From assembly GCA_963210315.1 (NCBI GenBank), contig OY723317.1:372001-436000 (forward strand): a DNA stretch of 64,000 nt, given 5' to 3'. Source of the stretch: Rhynchopus euleeides (taxonomy: Eukaryota; Euglenozoa; Diplonemea; Diplonemida; Diplonemidae). This document shows, in pieces, positions 39,701-50,662 of this stretch. The notes under the pieces are model-generated. The model had not been told where the DNA came from. It was given only the letters and a program-made list of their open reading frames with translations, and did not search any database. Each line of letters starts with the position of its first letter. The first letter of the stretch is position 1. Both the position numbers and the translations under genes were made by a program.

Positions 39701-42700
39701 ATGACGACGGATAAACACCGCCATCCAGGATGCCTGGGTGTCTGTGAGGCCACCGTACGCACATGCAGCGGCAAAATCCTTCTTCATGGCCTGCAGAGAA
39801 GAGCCCCCCGCTGACGTGACACTCGGGACTTTCGTCGGGACACTCGGGACGTCGTTGGCCTCGGCATCGGTGCTGTCAGCACCATCATCATGACGCCTGC
39901 AGGCGTCATCATCCTTCTTCTCCGCAGGCTTGCATCCCTGGTGGCGGGCCGTCCTGGCGTGCGCCGAGAGGGCGTCCATGTGCACGACTTCACGCATCTG
40001 CCAGAATGGGAAGGACGTGACAAACAAGGCAATCAAGGACCATACCTTCTCGCACCAAGTGTCAAAAATGATCTTGTCCGCAGGATCATAGCCTGCTGCG
40101 ATCAGGATGTCGCGCATCGGCTTTGCGGTGATTTCCCGCACTGTGCAGAGGGTGTACCCCATCTTCTCCAGGGCGGCGCGGTGCTCCTTCCACACGAAGG
40201 CCGGGGTCACATTCGCCTTATGCGACCGCGTATTCTTCGCAGGGCTCTTCTCTAGCTCTTGCGACAGCTGGCGCGCCGGGACAGCCACCGACGTGGCCTT
40301 CTTCCCTGCTGGCTTCTGACCGGGCTTCTTGGCTGCTGCCTTCGTCGCAGTCGGCGTTGTCGGTTCCGCAGGTTTTGGTGCTGTCGAAGCCGCGGGAGCA
40401 CTCGCAACGACTGTCGATCTCGCACGCTTATTATCGCGGGAATTGGCTGGTCGCTGCCCCTGGCTGCTCGAGGTTCTCTTGCCCGCCGGCGGCATAGTTC
40501 TGTGCCGTGTCCTGTCCGATGGTGAATTTAATTACAACCCCGTGTAATTGTGATTGCATACGCGAACGAAGGAAATTGCAGGACACGCTGCTCACCGGAG
40601 GGCAGCATCAGCACCACTTCGGCTATCCGCGTGGTAGGAACACAAGGCGGAGCGGGGATGCGAGGGGTGGTGCTATGGGCGGAGGACGCGCGTCTGACCG
40701 CCGAAGTGGATATGACCGGACGGTACCGCGGCGCACGGGACTGGTGGACTTCGACGGATCGACCTGAAATGACGTGGACCGGTAACAACGAGCAGGCATC
40801 ACTCGAGCTTCCACACCTCAAACGACGTGGAAAGTGCTCAACGGGCGGGCGGTCCTTCTTTTCCGGGTCACCTCGACGGCCTCCGACAGCGGCAAGGACG
40901 TGCTAAGTGTTGGACCACCTTCATTTGGTTCGAATTTTTAAAATGTGGAAATCGTGGGCAAGCAGCAAGTACTGTGCTGTGGGGGACAGAATCGACGTGT
41001 TTCTTTGAAGAAACAACAACCTGCGGGTTACCTCTGGGGTCGATGTCCAAAGGGACGCGACACCAAGGGGGTGCCACACCGCTCGTGTTGGGAATTGGGT
41101 TTCTTCACCTTCGGTGAAGGCGGAGTGTTCATATAAGCAAAATTTACGTACACAAGCAGCGCTCAACCATACACCAGCAAACCAAGCAGGTAGCTGCCGA
41201 AGGATCGGTTCGTGCACCTGAGTCTGTACTCTATCTGATCTATTCCGGCTTTTCATGCTTGTCCTTTCAGGCCGGAGGTCTCTCTCTCAAGGCATGTAGT
41301 CATTCTCCCTTTGCCACAGACCAGTGGGAGTGTGTTTATGTGGAGTCACCTAGAGTCACAGTTATTCGGTGCCACCACGAGAGAGAGTCCAGATTCAGAC
41401 CGTGTGTCATCCTCTTCCACGGCCAGGCAGAGCTTGCGCGGGGGCAAGATGGCTGAGTTGCCGGGCGTCTACAGATGCTCCACACACACGACGAGCGCCA
41501 GCAGGAGTACTGGTTTCCGACCGATTCCCGACCACCTCTAATTCCACAAGGGCGCAGGCAGCCATATGGGGGTTTTCATTCCATTCCCAGACATCCGAAC
41601 ATAGTCACCTAGGGGGGCCACCACGCAAGGCCGCTGACATGCACAGTCTCACGCCGCTTTGTGTACGTAAATCTGCACCCAAAGTTGCCCTGCCCCACCG
41701 CCCCCCAACCGCCCGGTAGGTAAGACCCTCGGGGTGCTGCATCCCCATCATCGGGTCACCTAAACTTTCGGCAAAAAAGCACTCCGTCTTGAATGTTTAT
41801 TTTACAATTCTGAAAAAGAAAAGCAGCGAAAATCAAGGCAACAAGGCAGCAATGCGATGGGTGCATGAGCTTGCATGGGGGTGGGGGCAGAGGGCGGGGC
41901 CAGGGCTGGGGTCAGGGGAATGGGCTGTTCAGTGGAGGTTCTGAGTACGGCCGCCAAGGCGTCTTCTGCCTTTCCGGCTCTCATTACTCACAGATGCAGA
42001 ATCCTTAGGAAATCGATAAATTTTGGCCGCAAAAAGACGACACCACCGAAAAGTCACCCAAAAACGTCGAGAAACCTGTTTCTGGGCCTATTTTGCACCC
42101 AGAAACACGTTTTTGAGCCTCTGTGAAAAATCCGATTTTTTCACATTTTTCGCGATTTTCGCATTGTCCTCGCCCAGCCAAAAATCGATTTTTGGCTGGG
42201 AAATGCAGGGAAATGCAAAAAATCAACGAATTACGCCGTTTTAACCCCTTTCGTGCACTTTTTGGTCCTACAAGGGGGAATATGGGGTGTTGGGCCCCCC
42301 TACGACTTGTGTTTTTTTTTGGCTGAGGCGCCCCTGAGGAGCCCCTGAAACGCCCCTGAGGCGCCCCTCAGGAGCCCTTCAGGAGCCCCTGAAACGCCCT
42401 TTTTTTTTCCAGGGGCGTTTCAAGGGCGTTTCAGGGGCTAAGGAAAAGTTTCACGGGCGAAACGCCATTTTTGACCGATTTTTTTCCCGCCCTTTCCCCC
42501 CTTTTTTTTCCAAGGGCGGTACATCTATGGATCTTGTACCCCGTCTTGGGATCCAGAAGACCCACGGGTGCCAGTATGTTCTCCAGCTGGCCATCAGGCG
42601 TCAGTATGGTGTGGTTCTTGGGCAGTTGTTCGTGGAACTCTCCGAAAATCATGGCGCCCTTACCCGTCTTCGTCTTTCCCGGAGACTCCTCGTACGACAA

Positions 42701-43090
42701 CACTGCAATCCCGTTGTTGACTGTCCAGTCAACAGGCTTCACGTACATCCCGATTGCGAACAGGGCCCTCTTAGAACCTGCCACCTGTGCGAATGCGTAA
42801 GACCGGATCGCATCTGACCACTCATAGGACAGCGAGCCCGGCTTGAGGCATTCGATGGAGAAGACAAACCGGCGCAGCGAATCGATTCCTACCTCAACGT
42901 TCGTGAGCTTACTCTGGATGGCTTCACGCAGAGACCGCAGCTCCCCCGCGCTTGTATCCGACATGGAGTCCTCCAGCGACTCGAGCCCTTGGAAGTAGAG
43001 GATCAGCCCGCCGCCCATCGACGCCGCAGTGCTCACCAATGTCGCCGTCAGGATCATCGCAAAGATCGGGATGTTGAACTGGCAACCCAT
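36705..43090 (-). CDS. Membrane receptor with Cache-like sensor and degenerate class III nucleotide cyclase domain
   Basis: Exon 1 starts at ATG 43090; the last exon runs from about 38634 (after a TTAG acceptor) to 36705. Exon 1 encodes a membrane anchor (IPIFAMILTATLVSTAASMG) and an extracellular helical and Cache-like start. The last exon completes the sensor, then has a second membrane helix (LMLLILFTALVLCF), a HAMP-like MPMRQLSSAIMSV segment, and a cyclase-like domain (GVGLLYVNAVNWW, LDSFSGDRFLVGW). The first metal-binding Asp position is Asn, so catalysis is doubtful. Receptor cyclases of this layout abound in kinetoplastids and other protists. The donor in exon 1 is unresolved: candidates at 42515-42570 do not all match the phase-0 acceptor, so a small middle exon may exist. 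The intron holds a transposase ORF. Confidence 0.7.
38531..40495 (-). CDS. hAT-like transposase ORF inside the cyclase intron
   Basis: 654-codon frame from ATG 40495. A basic, Ala/Lys/Pro-rich N-terminus (1-95) is followed by an RNase H-like core: STGVAIDGTSVRNQIVG with a first Asp, RYVLLDRASYNVAGVKG with a second, VWCVGHCLHNAVRCFL as the Cys/His motif, and SGGTRYTSSYRHVL in the place of the TRWNS motif. These match the layout of hAT transposases, but the C-terminal dimerisation motif is missing. The last 35 codons run past the presumed splice acceptor at 38634 into the cyclase exon in another frame, so the true end is uncertain or the protein is truncated. No TIRs were found. Confidence 0.6.
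   Translation of the reverse strand: MPPAGKRTSSSQGQRPANSRDNKRARSTVVASAPAASTAPKPAEPTTPTATKAAAKKPGQKPAGKKATSVAVPARQLSQELEKSPAKNTRSHKANVTPAFVWKEHRAALEKMGYTLCTVREITAKPMRDILIAAGYDPADKIIFDTWCEKVWSLIALFVTSFPFWQMREVVHMDALSAHARTARHQGCKPAEKKDDDACRRHDDGADSTDAEANDVPSVPTKVPSVTSAGGSSLQAMKKDFAAACAYGGLTDTQASWMAVFIRRHILETFPKCKRISASFAQVLKEDLAFVDAVVKRSTGVAIDGTSVRNQIVGVRAVTSDVWVDTFWLEDGTTITSGAMHDILARVAEKFPSARYVLLDRASYNVAGVKGLTEKLEVVWCVGHCLHNAVRCFLQTMPAAYNILLLTKQMMFKATTRAERYLSFQKKLLQAPSAAPHDLLRKKMLSLRDAHVYQLFTTKKAADTLEEYRAELRTHNIPDDIITLSTIQDVIDHLGVEVVEKVNAENLVNSGGTRYTSSYRHVLHVSERQAAIMGFVAEECATFKSKACESARKLLVLFNGPREAVDQAWCDIRLMEAALRPVASASDRLCDTSRKSPQIESIKSIFDGLVRSLNDPEQVADDLRSHTCTMPLLAGSSTCQTHASPKMTPASTTV
40496..42520. 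other. Remainder of the large intron, no gene
   Basis: A stretch with AAAATCGATTTTTGGCTGGG inverted-repeat text (42170-42205) and blocks resembling the inverted ends at 27.2 and 28.2 kb (AGAAACCTGTTTCTGGG-like at 42068-42125). Several unrelated insertions seem to have accumulated here. Confidence 0.4.
42319..42438. repeat. Decamer repeats and hairpin in the cyclase intron
   Basis: GCCCCTGAGG and GCCCCTGAAAC units alternate from 42330 to 42399, then reverse. GCCCCTGAAACGCCC (42385-42399) pairs with GGGCGTTTCAGGGGC (42424-42438). In intron RNA it would form a strong stem-loop near the 5' splice site. Confidence 0.75.
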
Positions 43091-44966
43091 CTTGCCTGCT
43101 GATGCTGTTGTGTATCAGTGTATCGAATGAGTGTATCTGACGTGGCGTGTGTGTGTGGCAGTTGCTACCGAGCAGAGCACGACAGGATGCGAAGCTGCCT
43201 GGGTGAGGGTTGGGGCGAGGGGGCTGGGGGGACTGCACACCACACCCTCCGCAACAGGCACACTGGTCGGTGTGGCGCGTACTGCAGTTGTAGCTGTGAG
43301 TGACGGGCCCTGTTGTACGTTTGGCCTGACACCCTCTGATGTGCAGCAAAGCAAGCTGCGAGCCCTGGGGGCGGCAAATGGAAAAGCAAGTCTCCCAGCA
43401 CCTTCTTGCAATGTTGTATGTGTTAGTGCTTTTTGTAGGCACCACACCAGCTATGCTGCACAAGGCGGATCAATGCACAATAATTGGAGGGTGTGTAGCA
43501 GTTGTCTGTCAGTGGCCTGGTGGTTGGACCGCAACACAGTATCGCTCAAACACGACAGGGTGGTTGTACTCGATACGTAATCACTCCTTTACACCGTATA
43601 CGTGTTCCTGGTGGCGCCTCACTCAATACCAATGACAACCCAATGCGCACTTTGTGCGTCGTGAACAAGGGGGCATTCAGGGGCATCAAAGGTTCTGTCT
43701 TGTTTGCCTTATCTGTCTTGTGTGAATAAATAGCAAACGGGAATGAGACTCCTCCTTTTGCTTTATTACAGACACTGTCCAGCAACTGTGGGAGAACAGT
43801 TCCGGACTACTTTTTGTTGAGCACACCTTCCGTGCCTCTCGCAACCCCCCCGTGAGGGGCCACTTTTTCGGGTCCTTCCAAGTTCTTTCCAAAATCCAGG
43901 ATGATCGGGCATCCTCCAAAGTGACAGAAACTGGGTTGCAACCGGGTGAATCATAAGAAGGAAGGATAGCAGGCTCTTGTTTCCTGTTTTTTTAGCGACA
44001 AGTACCGTGTGTTCCGTTCGAGGCTGTCTTTTGCTGTTGTCGTGCTCCGGGGTCGCCCCCCTCGTGTTGCACACTGGGGGATCGGTACAGGCGAGGATCA
44101 TTCCTATGTTGGCTCACGCTAAACTTTTGTTTGTGCGCCAAATCCGGGCAAAACAAAAGCAACTCCGCAGCCTGATGAGGACAAGCGCTGCCTACTATCT
44201 TTTTGACACTGACAGGTTCCCTGTTGTGGTAAAAAAGATAAGGCTGTTACAGGGGGGCGAATAGTATTACCGTAAACGGAAAAAGGGTGGACCGTAAAAA
44301 TGTTCCAAGTTCCCAAAAAAAGGCCAAACGTTCCATCTTTTTTACGGTCCACCATTTACTGGGACTGATATGGAAAAGACAATGCGATTTTCGCCCGCGG
44401 GCTGGTGGGTTGCGGGGCGCGGACTGCGGCCTCCACGCCGCAGACTTCCACACGTAGGCCTCCCGACCCATTGTTGAGCGCACACTTGCTGTCTCAAGGC
44501 TGTGAAGTGGCATGAGGTGAGGCGCTGTGAAGTGGCATGAGGTGCTAATCCAAAGCTTCAGTCGTACGATTTCCTTCGTTACTTCGCGACTTCGCTACGC
44601 TTCGTCGCTCGTAACTAGTAAAAATAAAATTATCACAGAGTACGGCGCGCTCGCGGGGGGGGGGGGGGGCAGCAACAACAACAACAACAACAGGGGGGTG
44701 GAGCGGGTAAACCCCCCGTGTTGTGTGCCGTAAAATCAATCAAAAAAGGAGGGGGGGTGGCGTTCCCCCCCCCCGCCCCCTCTGCGCCTGCAAGAGCCTG
44801 TGTGTGACCCCGCCACCCCCCCCCCCCACCCCGCCAAGCCCCGTTGGAACTCATGAATATGCTCTAATGTAAGGCAGAGAGAGAGAGAGAAGAGACACGG
44901 CAAACAAATCTACAGATAGACAATCCCGTTGTGGGAGGGGAGGGGATGGGGGGGGGGGGGGGGGGG
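43091..44966. other. Intergenic stretch with a dispersed repeat, no supported gene
   Basis: 43770-44650 carries a repeat family whose left end (CCAGCAACTGTGGGAGAACAG) and right end (GCTAATCCAAAGCTTCAGTC, then TTCCTTCGTTACTTCGCGAC) are directly fused in a shorter copy at 55975-56105. A tandem GTGAAGTGGCATGAGGTG pair lies at 44508-44541, and (GA)n and G-runs at 44877-44966. Confidence 0.55.
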
Positions 44967-46118
44967 TAGGGGGGGTCAAATGGGGGTGACAAACACGATT
45001 TTTCAAAAAACCGGCGCAGAGGCCCCAAAGCCCCCGTAAACCCTCCAAACCCCCCCAGATCGGTCCGGAAACCCATCGAACCCCACTTTTCCACCATTCC
45101 GGGCACCTCAGGTGCCCGAATTGGGGTACCTAAATTTTGTGCCACCGTTTGGTACCGTACAGTGCCACTGTGTGGGAGGTTGGAAAAGAAAATGCCCCAA
45201 CACACCACATCTGAGGGTTGCAATGCATGTTGCTTGCCAACCACGTCATCCGGTGGGTGTCAGGCGCTATGTAGGTGGCATTAGCCAGGTCTTCGATGTG
45301 TTCTGGCTTGTATATATACCTCCCTGCCTGCGGCACAGGCACTGCCTTTGTCCCCCACACCAGCCACAGAGAGCGTATTGTACTCGGTCCACGGTTGCTG
45401 ATTCATTGTGATGCGTTGTATCCTCGAGCGAACGTCACACACTAGTGGCACCACCACCCGCCATCCGAGAGCTGTATTGACTTTGCGCGCTTCCGTTGTA
45501 TTCACCTCGCCACGCATATTGCACCGTTCAGTACCAGTGCTCTTGGGCCAGGCAAAGTAGACCGCAGCAACTACCAATTCTGGCACAATGGGTACCACGA
45601 CAGCGCACTTCATGTGTTCCCGGAATGTACAGCTCGTGTTGCAACAGTCGTTGTCAACACATCCCGGTTGTGGAGCACTGCTGCACAGGAATCACACGAC
45701 CATCTGGACTGTTCCGTACCTACAGGCAGCCTCCCGGTGCATGGTGGCAGGGAGGTATATATACAAGCCAGAACACATCGAAGACCTGGCTAATGCCACC
45801 TACATAGCGCCTGACACCCACCGGATGACGTGGTTGGCAAGCAACATGCATTGCAACCCTCAGATGTGGTGTGTTGGGGCATTTTCTTTTCCAACCTCCC
45901 ACACAGTGGCACTGTACGGTACCAAACGGTGGCACAAAATTTAGGTACCCCAATTCGGGCACCTGAGGTGCCCGGAATGATGGAAAAGTGGGGTTCGATG
46001 GGTTTCCGGACCGATCTGGGGGGGGTTTGGAGGGTTTACGGGGGCTTTGGGGCCTCTGCGCCGGTTTTTTGAAAAATCGTGTTTGTCCACGTAAAAGGGT
46101 GGCATTTGACCCCCCCTA
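44967..46118. mobile_element. Fold-back, non-autonomous derivative of the SAP-transposase element
   Basis: Inverted ends begin TAGGGGGGGTCAAATG and match the ends of the element at 50663. The inverted similarity continues well past the TIR: 44967 to about 45330 pairs with about 45740 to 46118, so both arms contain the 3' end of the transposase gene. G-runs flank both sides, compatible with a poly-G target duplication. It has no functional ORF. Confidence 0.85.
45248..45660 (-). pseudogene. Fragment of the SAP-transposase gene
   Basis: Minus-strand fragments read PIVPELVVAAVYFAWPKST and RGEVNTTEARKVNTALGW, close to the intact protein's IVPELVVAAVCFAWYKST and RGEMNVTEARKLYPTLRGW. A frameshift then separates them from GRYIYKPEHIEDLANATYIA, the SAP-region counterpart. 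The 3' part is repeated in reverse at about 45740-45830. Confidence 0.85.
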
Positions 46119-47132
46119 GGGGGGGGGGGTGCGGGGGGCGGGGGGCGGGGGGGAGGAGGAGGAGGCGATATGTGTTGTGTGTGTGTTGATCACTTTTTAA
46201 GGCGGTGTCACCCTGCACGGGCAGCAGCACCCCCCCTCCCCCTTCAGTATCGCACTCCCGAAGGATTCCCCAACACGACGTGACACCGGTTTCGGCGCCG
46301 ACTCACCCTGTGTGTGTGTGTGATATTTGGTGGAGAAGAAGAGTGAATGCAAATCAAATCGCCCCTCCCACCCCTCCCTTTTTTTTAAAGCAGTGTTGGG
46401 GAGGAGAGAGAGAGAGAGAGACAGAGATGGGGGCTTCGCGGGTTTTTGGAGAGAGAGAGGGGGGGGGGGGAAGGTTGAGAGACGTCAAGAAAACAGCCAC
46501 TTTTTCTACGACAAGAACCGGGGTCCGCGTCACAACCCCATTGCAGATTGTCTCTCTGCGTGTTATACATAAGGATCTCCTTTCCATCCATCCCTCCCTC
46601 CCCCCCGCGGGGCCACACTGGGCTCCCCTTCCCTCACTCAAATAACGGCTCGCACGGAGGGCCTCCTCCCACCAAAAGCAATCCTCTGGGGGCCCTCGCA
46701 ACCAGATGTGGCTGAGTGAAAAGCTCCTGAGCTGTGAACTGGCAGCGAGAGGGTACCCTTCCTGGATTAACCTTTTTGGGACAAGAGGAGCAATCACAAC
46801 ACTCCTCCTCCTCCTCATGATTGACAACGTGTCGCCCGGATGCTGCAATCCTGAAGCAAAATCAGAGCAAGCTCGTCAGATGCAGACGCCACGTGGAGAG
46901 GAGGAATCACACCACTCCTCCTCATCCCCCCCCACACGGGCCACCCACAATTCTTTTGGATGTCGACAATCGCAGGCACTGCGGGAGGGAGGGAGACTGC
47001 GCAGACCCGGCTTCTGTCCAATTGACGCCCATTTCATCACCTAGCAGGGTAGGGGGAGCGAGGCTACAGAGAGAGGCACAGACCTTTCGTTCTGTGTCCC
47101 GCCCAATTTTACTTTTTTTTTAAAATATTTTC
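46119..47132. other. Intergenic stretch, no supported gene
   Basis: G-rich block (46119-46165), (GA)n at 46402-46423 and T-run near 47110-47125. Only short frames of skewed composition. Confidence 0.35.
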
Positions 47133-49976
47133 TCACAGATGCCGGGAAAACCCGGGCAGACGAGCCTCCTCGGAAGATGGGTGGGGCACACACCCACCCA
47201 TCGAGCCGCTGCGGCGACCCGCAAGGCTTTCCGCCACGCCACCACCACCGGCACCTCCACCACCACCCCGCTGCACAGCAACACCTGGGAGCAGCTCGGG
47301 GGGAGGTAGGGTGCTGTGGGAGTCCACGCTGCCGTGGGGGCTGGGTGGTGCAGCACCGCCACCGCCACCTCCACCACCCAAGCACTGCAGCACGGCTGAC
47401 ACTCTGCCTGACAGCAGCGCCTCCGCCAGCATATCACCCGCAGGGCTGAGGTGGCAGGCCCCGCCGCCGCCGCTGCTGCTGCTGCTGCTGCTGCCGCTCG
47501 GGCTTCCACCACCACCACCCCCATCTCCTTCCAGATCCACCATCAGCACACCACGCCCGCCGCCCCCGCCGCAACCTGGCGCCGACTCACCCGCCCCTCC
47601 CGCCTGCAGCGAGCAGCCCCCCAAGGGGCTGTCCCACCCTGGGGGTGTTGTGCTGCCGCTGCTGCTGCTGCCGCCGCCGCCACCACGCCTGCCCCTGACC
47701 CACCTCTCCTCATCATCAGCCTCCTCCTCCTCCTCCACCGCCACCCCGAGGCACGGCGGTGTCGGGGAGGCGAAGAAGGGGGAGGACGACGAGGTGCAGC
47801 AGGAGGAGGTGGAGGGGCGGACTCCACCACCCGTCGCATCCCCTCCTCCCCCGACACCGGGGGGCGATGCCAAGGTTGCAGAATCCGTTGGGGAGGACAC
47901 AGGGGTGGCGGCGGTGCCGGCAGCACCCGCCGCCCCGACCCCCGGAGGAGATGATGTCGGCGAAGCGGAGGAATGGGGTGCACCATCCACCTCCACCTCT
48001 CTGTCAGACACCTCAGCAGGGGCGGGATCCGTGATAAACCCGCGACCCACGGGTGCTGTGGCGGTGGTGGCACTCCGGCTGATCCCCTCCCTCTGCAGGG
48101 ATGGGGCGTCACCATCCGCCTCCACCTCTCTGTCAGACATCTCAGCAGGGGCGGGATCTGTGCTATACCCGCGATCCATGGGTGCTGTGGCGGTGGTGGC
48201 GCTCCGGCTGCTCCCCTCCCTCTGCGGGGATGTGGCGGCACCATCCGTGCTGCTGTCGTTGTCACCCGCCTGCGGGGGGCTGCAGCTCCCTCCCGATCCC
48301 GACGTGGCTGTGTCGGTGTCGATGTCATTGCTGTAGGCACGCCCCATCCCGCCGCCCCCAGCCCCATGCGGTGCCATGCCATGCGTTCGGGGTGCGGTGT
48401 CGGAACCGTCACCCCCGCTGCTGTCCCTGCTGTAGCGGCGGAAGCGCACCGCCTGCGCAGGGGAGGGGGATCCCTGGGGGAGCGTCTCACGCGGGGTTGC
48501 TGCAGACCCCAGCAGGGATGACGGGGCGGCGGAGGCGGAGGCGGATGCGGTGGCGCAACCCGCTGCGTCGGAGTTGACATGAGATTCGCTCTCCTCCTCC
48601 TCCTCAACCTCCTCCTCTTCCTCCTCGGTTTCATCGTCGTGCTCCGCCTCCAGCAGCTGCTCCTCCTCCCCGCCACCCCCGGCGCTGCTGGCGCTGCTGC
48701 GCGCAGCGGAGGCGGATGCGGTGGCGCAGTCCCCCGTGTCGGAGTCGGTGTCAGACTCGCTGTCCCCCTCGGTGTCCTCTTCCTCGTCTTCATCGCCATC
48801 CTCCTCCTCCTCCTGCGCCTCCGCCGCAGCGAGGAGCATCTGCCGCATGGCGGCATCGCTCGCATCGCGCACAGTCCCGCTGCAGGGAGGGGATAGGGCT
48901 GTGAAGCGTTGCTGCTGCTGCTGCTCCCCACCAACACTATGGTGGCTCCCGGTGCTGTGTGTGGCTGGCAGAGCTGATGATGATGATAATGATGTCCGGG
49001 CAGCGTGCCACCGAGCTGCTGAGGCCAGCACAGGGGCCACAGCGCGCTCGCGGAGGCGGTGGAGGTAGCGCCGGGTGGCGCACTGTATGGTGTAGGCGCT
49101 GCGCGTCCTCTCGGCGCGCTGGGCGGAGTAGAGGTGGAAGTGGCGTTGGATGAGGGTCGCCGCCTCCCAGCGGCGTGCCGAGAGGAGTGCGGCGCGCTGG
49201 CGGCGCACCGCGCGCTGGATGCAGGAGGCTGCGCCGTGCCGCGCAGCGAGGCGGCGGCGCGCCGCGCGCTGCACGGCAGACGCAGCGCGGTGCCTCCTCC
49301 CGAGCCACTCGCGTGACACACGCTGCAGCGCCCGCACCCCGCGCAGCACCGCACGCCGCAGGCAGCAGTGTGGCGGGGATCCCGCCACCGCCACCACCAC
49401 CCGATCAGCACCGCAGCGCGGTGCGGCCGACGCGCAGGCCACGCCGAATAGAGCAGCCCGTGGGGCCTGCGGCGCTGCCGCTGCTGTGGAGAAAGACCGG
49501 CTCACCGCGAATAGGGGTGCCGGCGGCGGCGCTGCCGCGGCGGGCGTGGCGGAGAAGGAGGTCAGGCCGAAGAGCGCGGGGGCAGGGGGTGTGGGTGTGG
49601 GGCAGGGGGCAGAGCGGGGTGTGGCGGAGGAGGAGGCGATCCCGATGAGCGCGTGGTGCTGCTGCTGCTGCTGCTGCCAGAGGAGGGCTGCGGCGGCGGC
49701 GGCGGCTGCCGATGCGACGGCGACTGCGGCAAGCAGCAGCGCAGATGACTCAACCGCCTCGCATGCTGCGAATGCGCGTGCCGCCCCCTCTAGCACCGCC
49801 CTGCTGCTGTCCCCACACCCCTCTGAGATGGCTGCGGCTGCTGCTCCCTTCTCGGCTTCGTCGGTGGTGGTGGCGGTGGCAGCGTCAGCTCCCAAAGGCT
49901 GTGTGGGGGTGCCGAATATGGGGAGGGATGCGGCCACGTACCACATCAGGCAGGCAGCGAGAAGTTTAGGAGGCAT
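47133..49976 (-). CDS. Long low-complexity protein with a cluster of IQ motifs
   Basis: 947 residues, single exon, ATG at 49976. The N-terminus is signal-peptide-like (LLAACLMWYVAASLPIF), and a second Ala/Leu-rich hydrophobic stretch (SALLLAAVAVASAAAAAAAA) precedes a Gln run. Residues about 215-330 hold four to five IQ-type motifs (AASAVQRAARRRLAARH, AASCIQRAVRRQRAALL, AATLIQRHFHLYSAQR, AYTIQCATRRYLHRLR), which bind calmodulin or EF-hand light chains in known proteins. Then follow Glu/Asp runs, Ser/Gly/Pro-rich repeats, and Gly runs to the end. A calcium-regulated scaffold role is inferred. The frame is open in several phases because of GC bias, but the IQ cluster supports this one. Confidence 0.7.
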   Translation of the reverse strand: MPPKLLAACLMWYVAASLPIFGTPTQPLGADAATATTTDEAEKGAAAAAISEGCGDSSRAVLEGAARAFAACEAVESSALLLAAVAVASAAAAAAAALLWQQQQQQHHALIGIASSSATPRSAPCPTPTPPAPALFGLTSFSATPAAAAPPPAPLFAVSRSFSTAAAAPQAPRAALFGVACASAAPRCGADRVVVAVAGSPPHCCLRRAVLRGVRALQRVSREWLGRRHRAASAVQRAARRRLAARHGAASCIQRAVRRQRAALLSARRWEAATLIQRHFHLYSAQRAERTRSAYTIQCATRRYLHRLRERAVAPVLASAARWHAARTSLSSSSALPATHSTGSHHSVGGEQQQQQRFTALSPPCSGTVRDASDAAMRQMLLAAAEAQEEEEDGDEDEEEDTEGDSESDTDSDTGDCATASASAARSSASSAGGGGEEEQLLEAEHDDETEEEEEEVEEEEESESHVNSDAAGCATASASASAAPSSLLGSAATPRETLPQGSPSPAQAVRFRRYSRDSSGGDGSDTAPRTHGMAPHGAGGGGMGRAYSNDIDTDTATSGSGGSCSPPQAGDNDSSTDGAATSPQREGSSRSATTATAPMDRGYSTDPAPAEMSDREVEADGDAPSLQREGISRSATTATAPVGRGFITDPAPAEVSDREVEVDGAPHSSASPTSSPPGVGAAGAAGTAATPVSSPTDSATLASPPGVGGGGDATGGGVRPSTSSCCTSSSSPFFASPTPPCLGVAVEEEEEADDEERWVRGRRGGGGGSSSSGSTTPPGWDSPLGGCSLQAGGAGESAPGCGGGGGRGVLMVDLEGDGGGGGGSPSGSSSSSSSGGGGACHLSPAGDMLAEALLSGRVSAVLQCLGGGGGGGGAAPPSPHGSVDSHSTLPPPELLPGVAVQRGGGGGAGGGGVAESLAGRRSGSMGGCVPHPSSEEARLPGFSRHL
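47965..48240 (-). repeat. Tandem duplication of about 44 codons in the IQ protein
   Basis: Two adjacent copies encode SLQREGISRSATTATAP and SPQREGSSRSATTATAP followed by RGY/FxTDPAPAExSDREVE. They are strongly similar at DNA level, showing a recent in-frame duplication. Confidence 0.85.
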
Positions 49977-50653
49977 CGTCGGTGGGCTTCAGATTGTCTC
50001 GTTGAAAAAGGATTTTTTTCTAAACACAGGGCTTCAAAGAGGGCTGTGATTTTATGCGCGGTCGGGATAACCCACTCCCATGTATAGACGAAGATGTGTG
50101 CTGTGTGGGGGGTTGGGTTGGGTAGGGTAGGGGCAGGGAGGACGGCGTGTGGCGTAGTTCAGTGCCGGTGTGTACTTCCCCACACCCCACCACCGCCCCG
50201 ACGACGCCCGCCCAACCTCAGCTGCCTCTCTAGGCGCACCCACGCTTGCCCCGCGAGTGAGGCAATTTGTGTATCTGAGAAGGGAGGCTGTGTGAGTGTG
50301 TTTTGTGGTGACCACATTCTCAGTGGATGGACCCTGCGTTCTCATGTTGTGTGCTCTCGGAGACATCACCCGCGATGCCCCAGCACGCTCACCCCAAGCT
50401 ACGATACGGAAGCGCGTGACAAGAGGGGAATGATGCGGTGCGGCGGGGAGATAGGGGGCGGGGGTGCGCTCGTCCTCCCGGCATCAGAAGCAGCTCTTTT
50501 GCTTTTGTTCTGGTTTCTTCTTGTTCTCCGTTCATTTCTTCTCGTTCTCCAATAAGTTCAAAACATGCTGCCCATACTTTCTGCCACGTCGAGAGACAGC
50601 CCAGGGGCGGAGTGCTCGTGCGTGTGTGGTGTGTGCTGTGGGACAAGGAGGGG
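49977..50653. other. Intergenic stretch, no supported gene
   Basis: Upstream flank of the IQ protein and left flank of the next transposon; ends in a G run that abuts the element. No coding or RNA feature recognised. Confidence 0.35.
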
Positions 50654-50662
50654 GGGGGGGGG

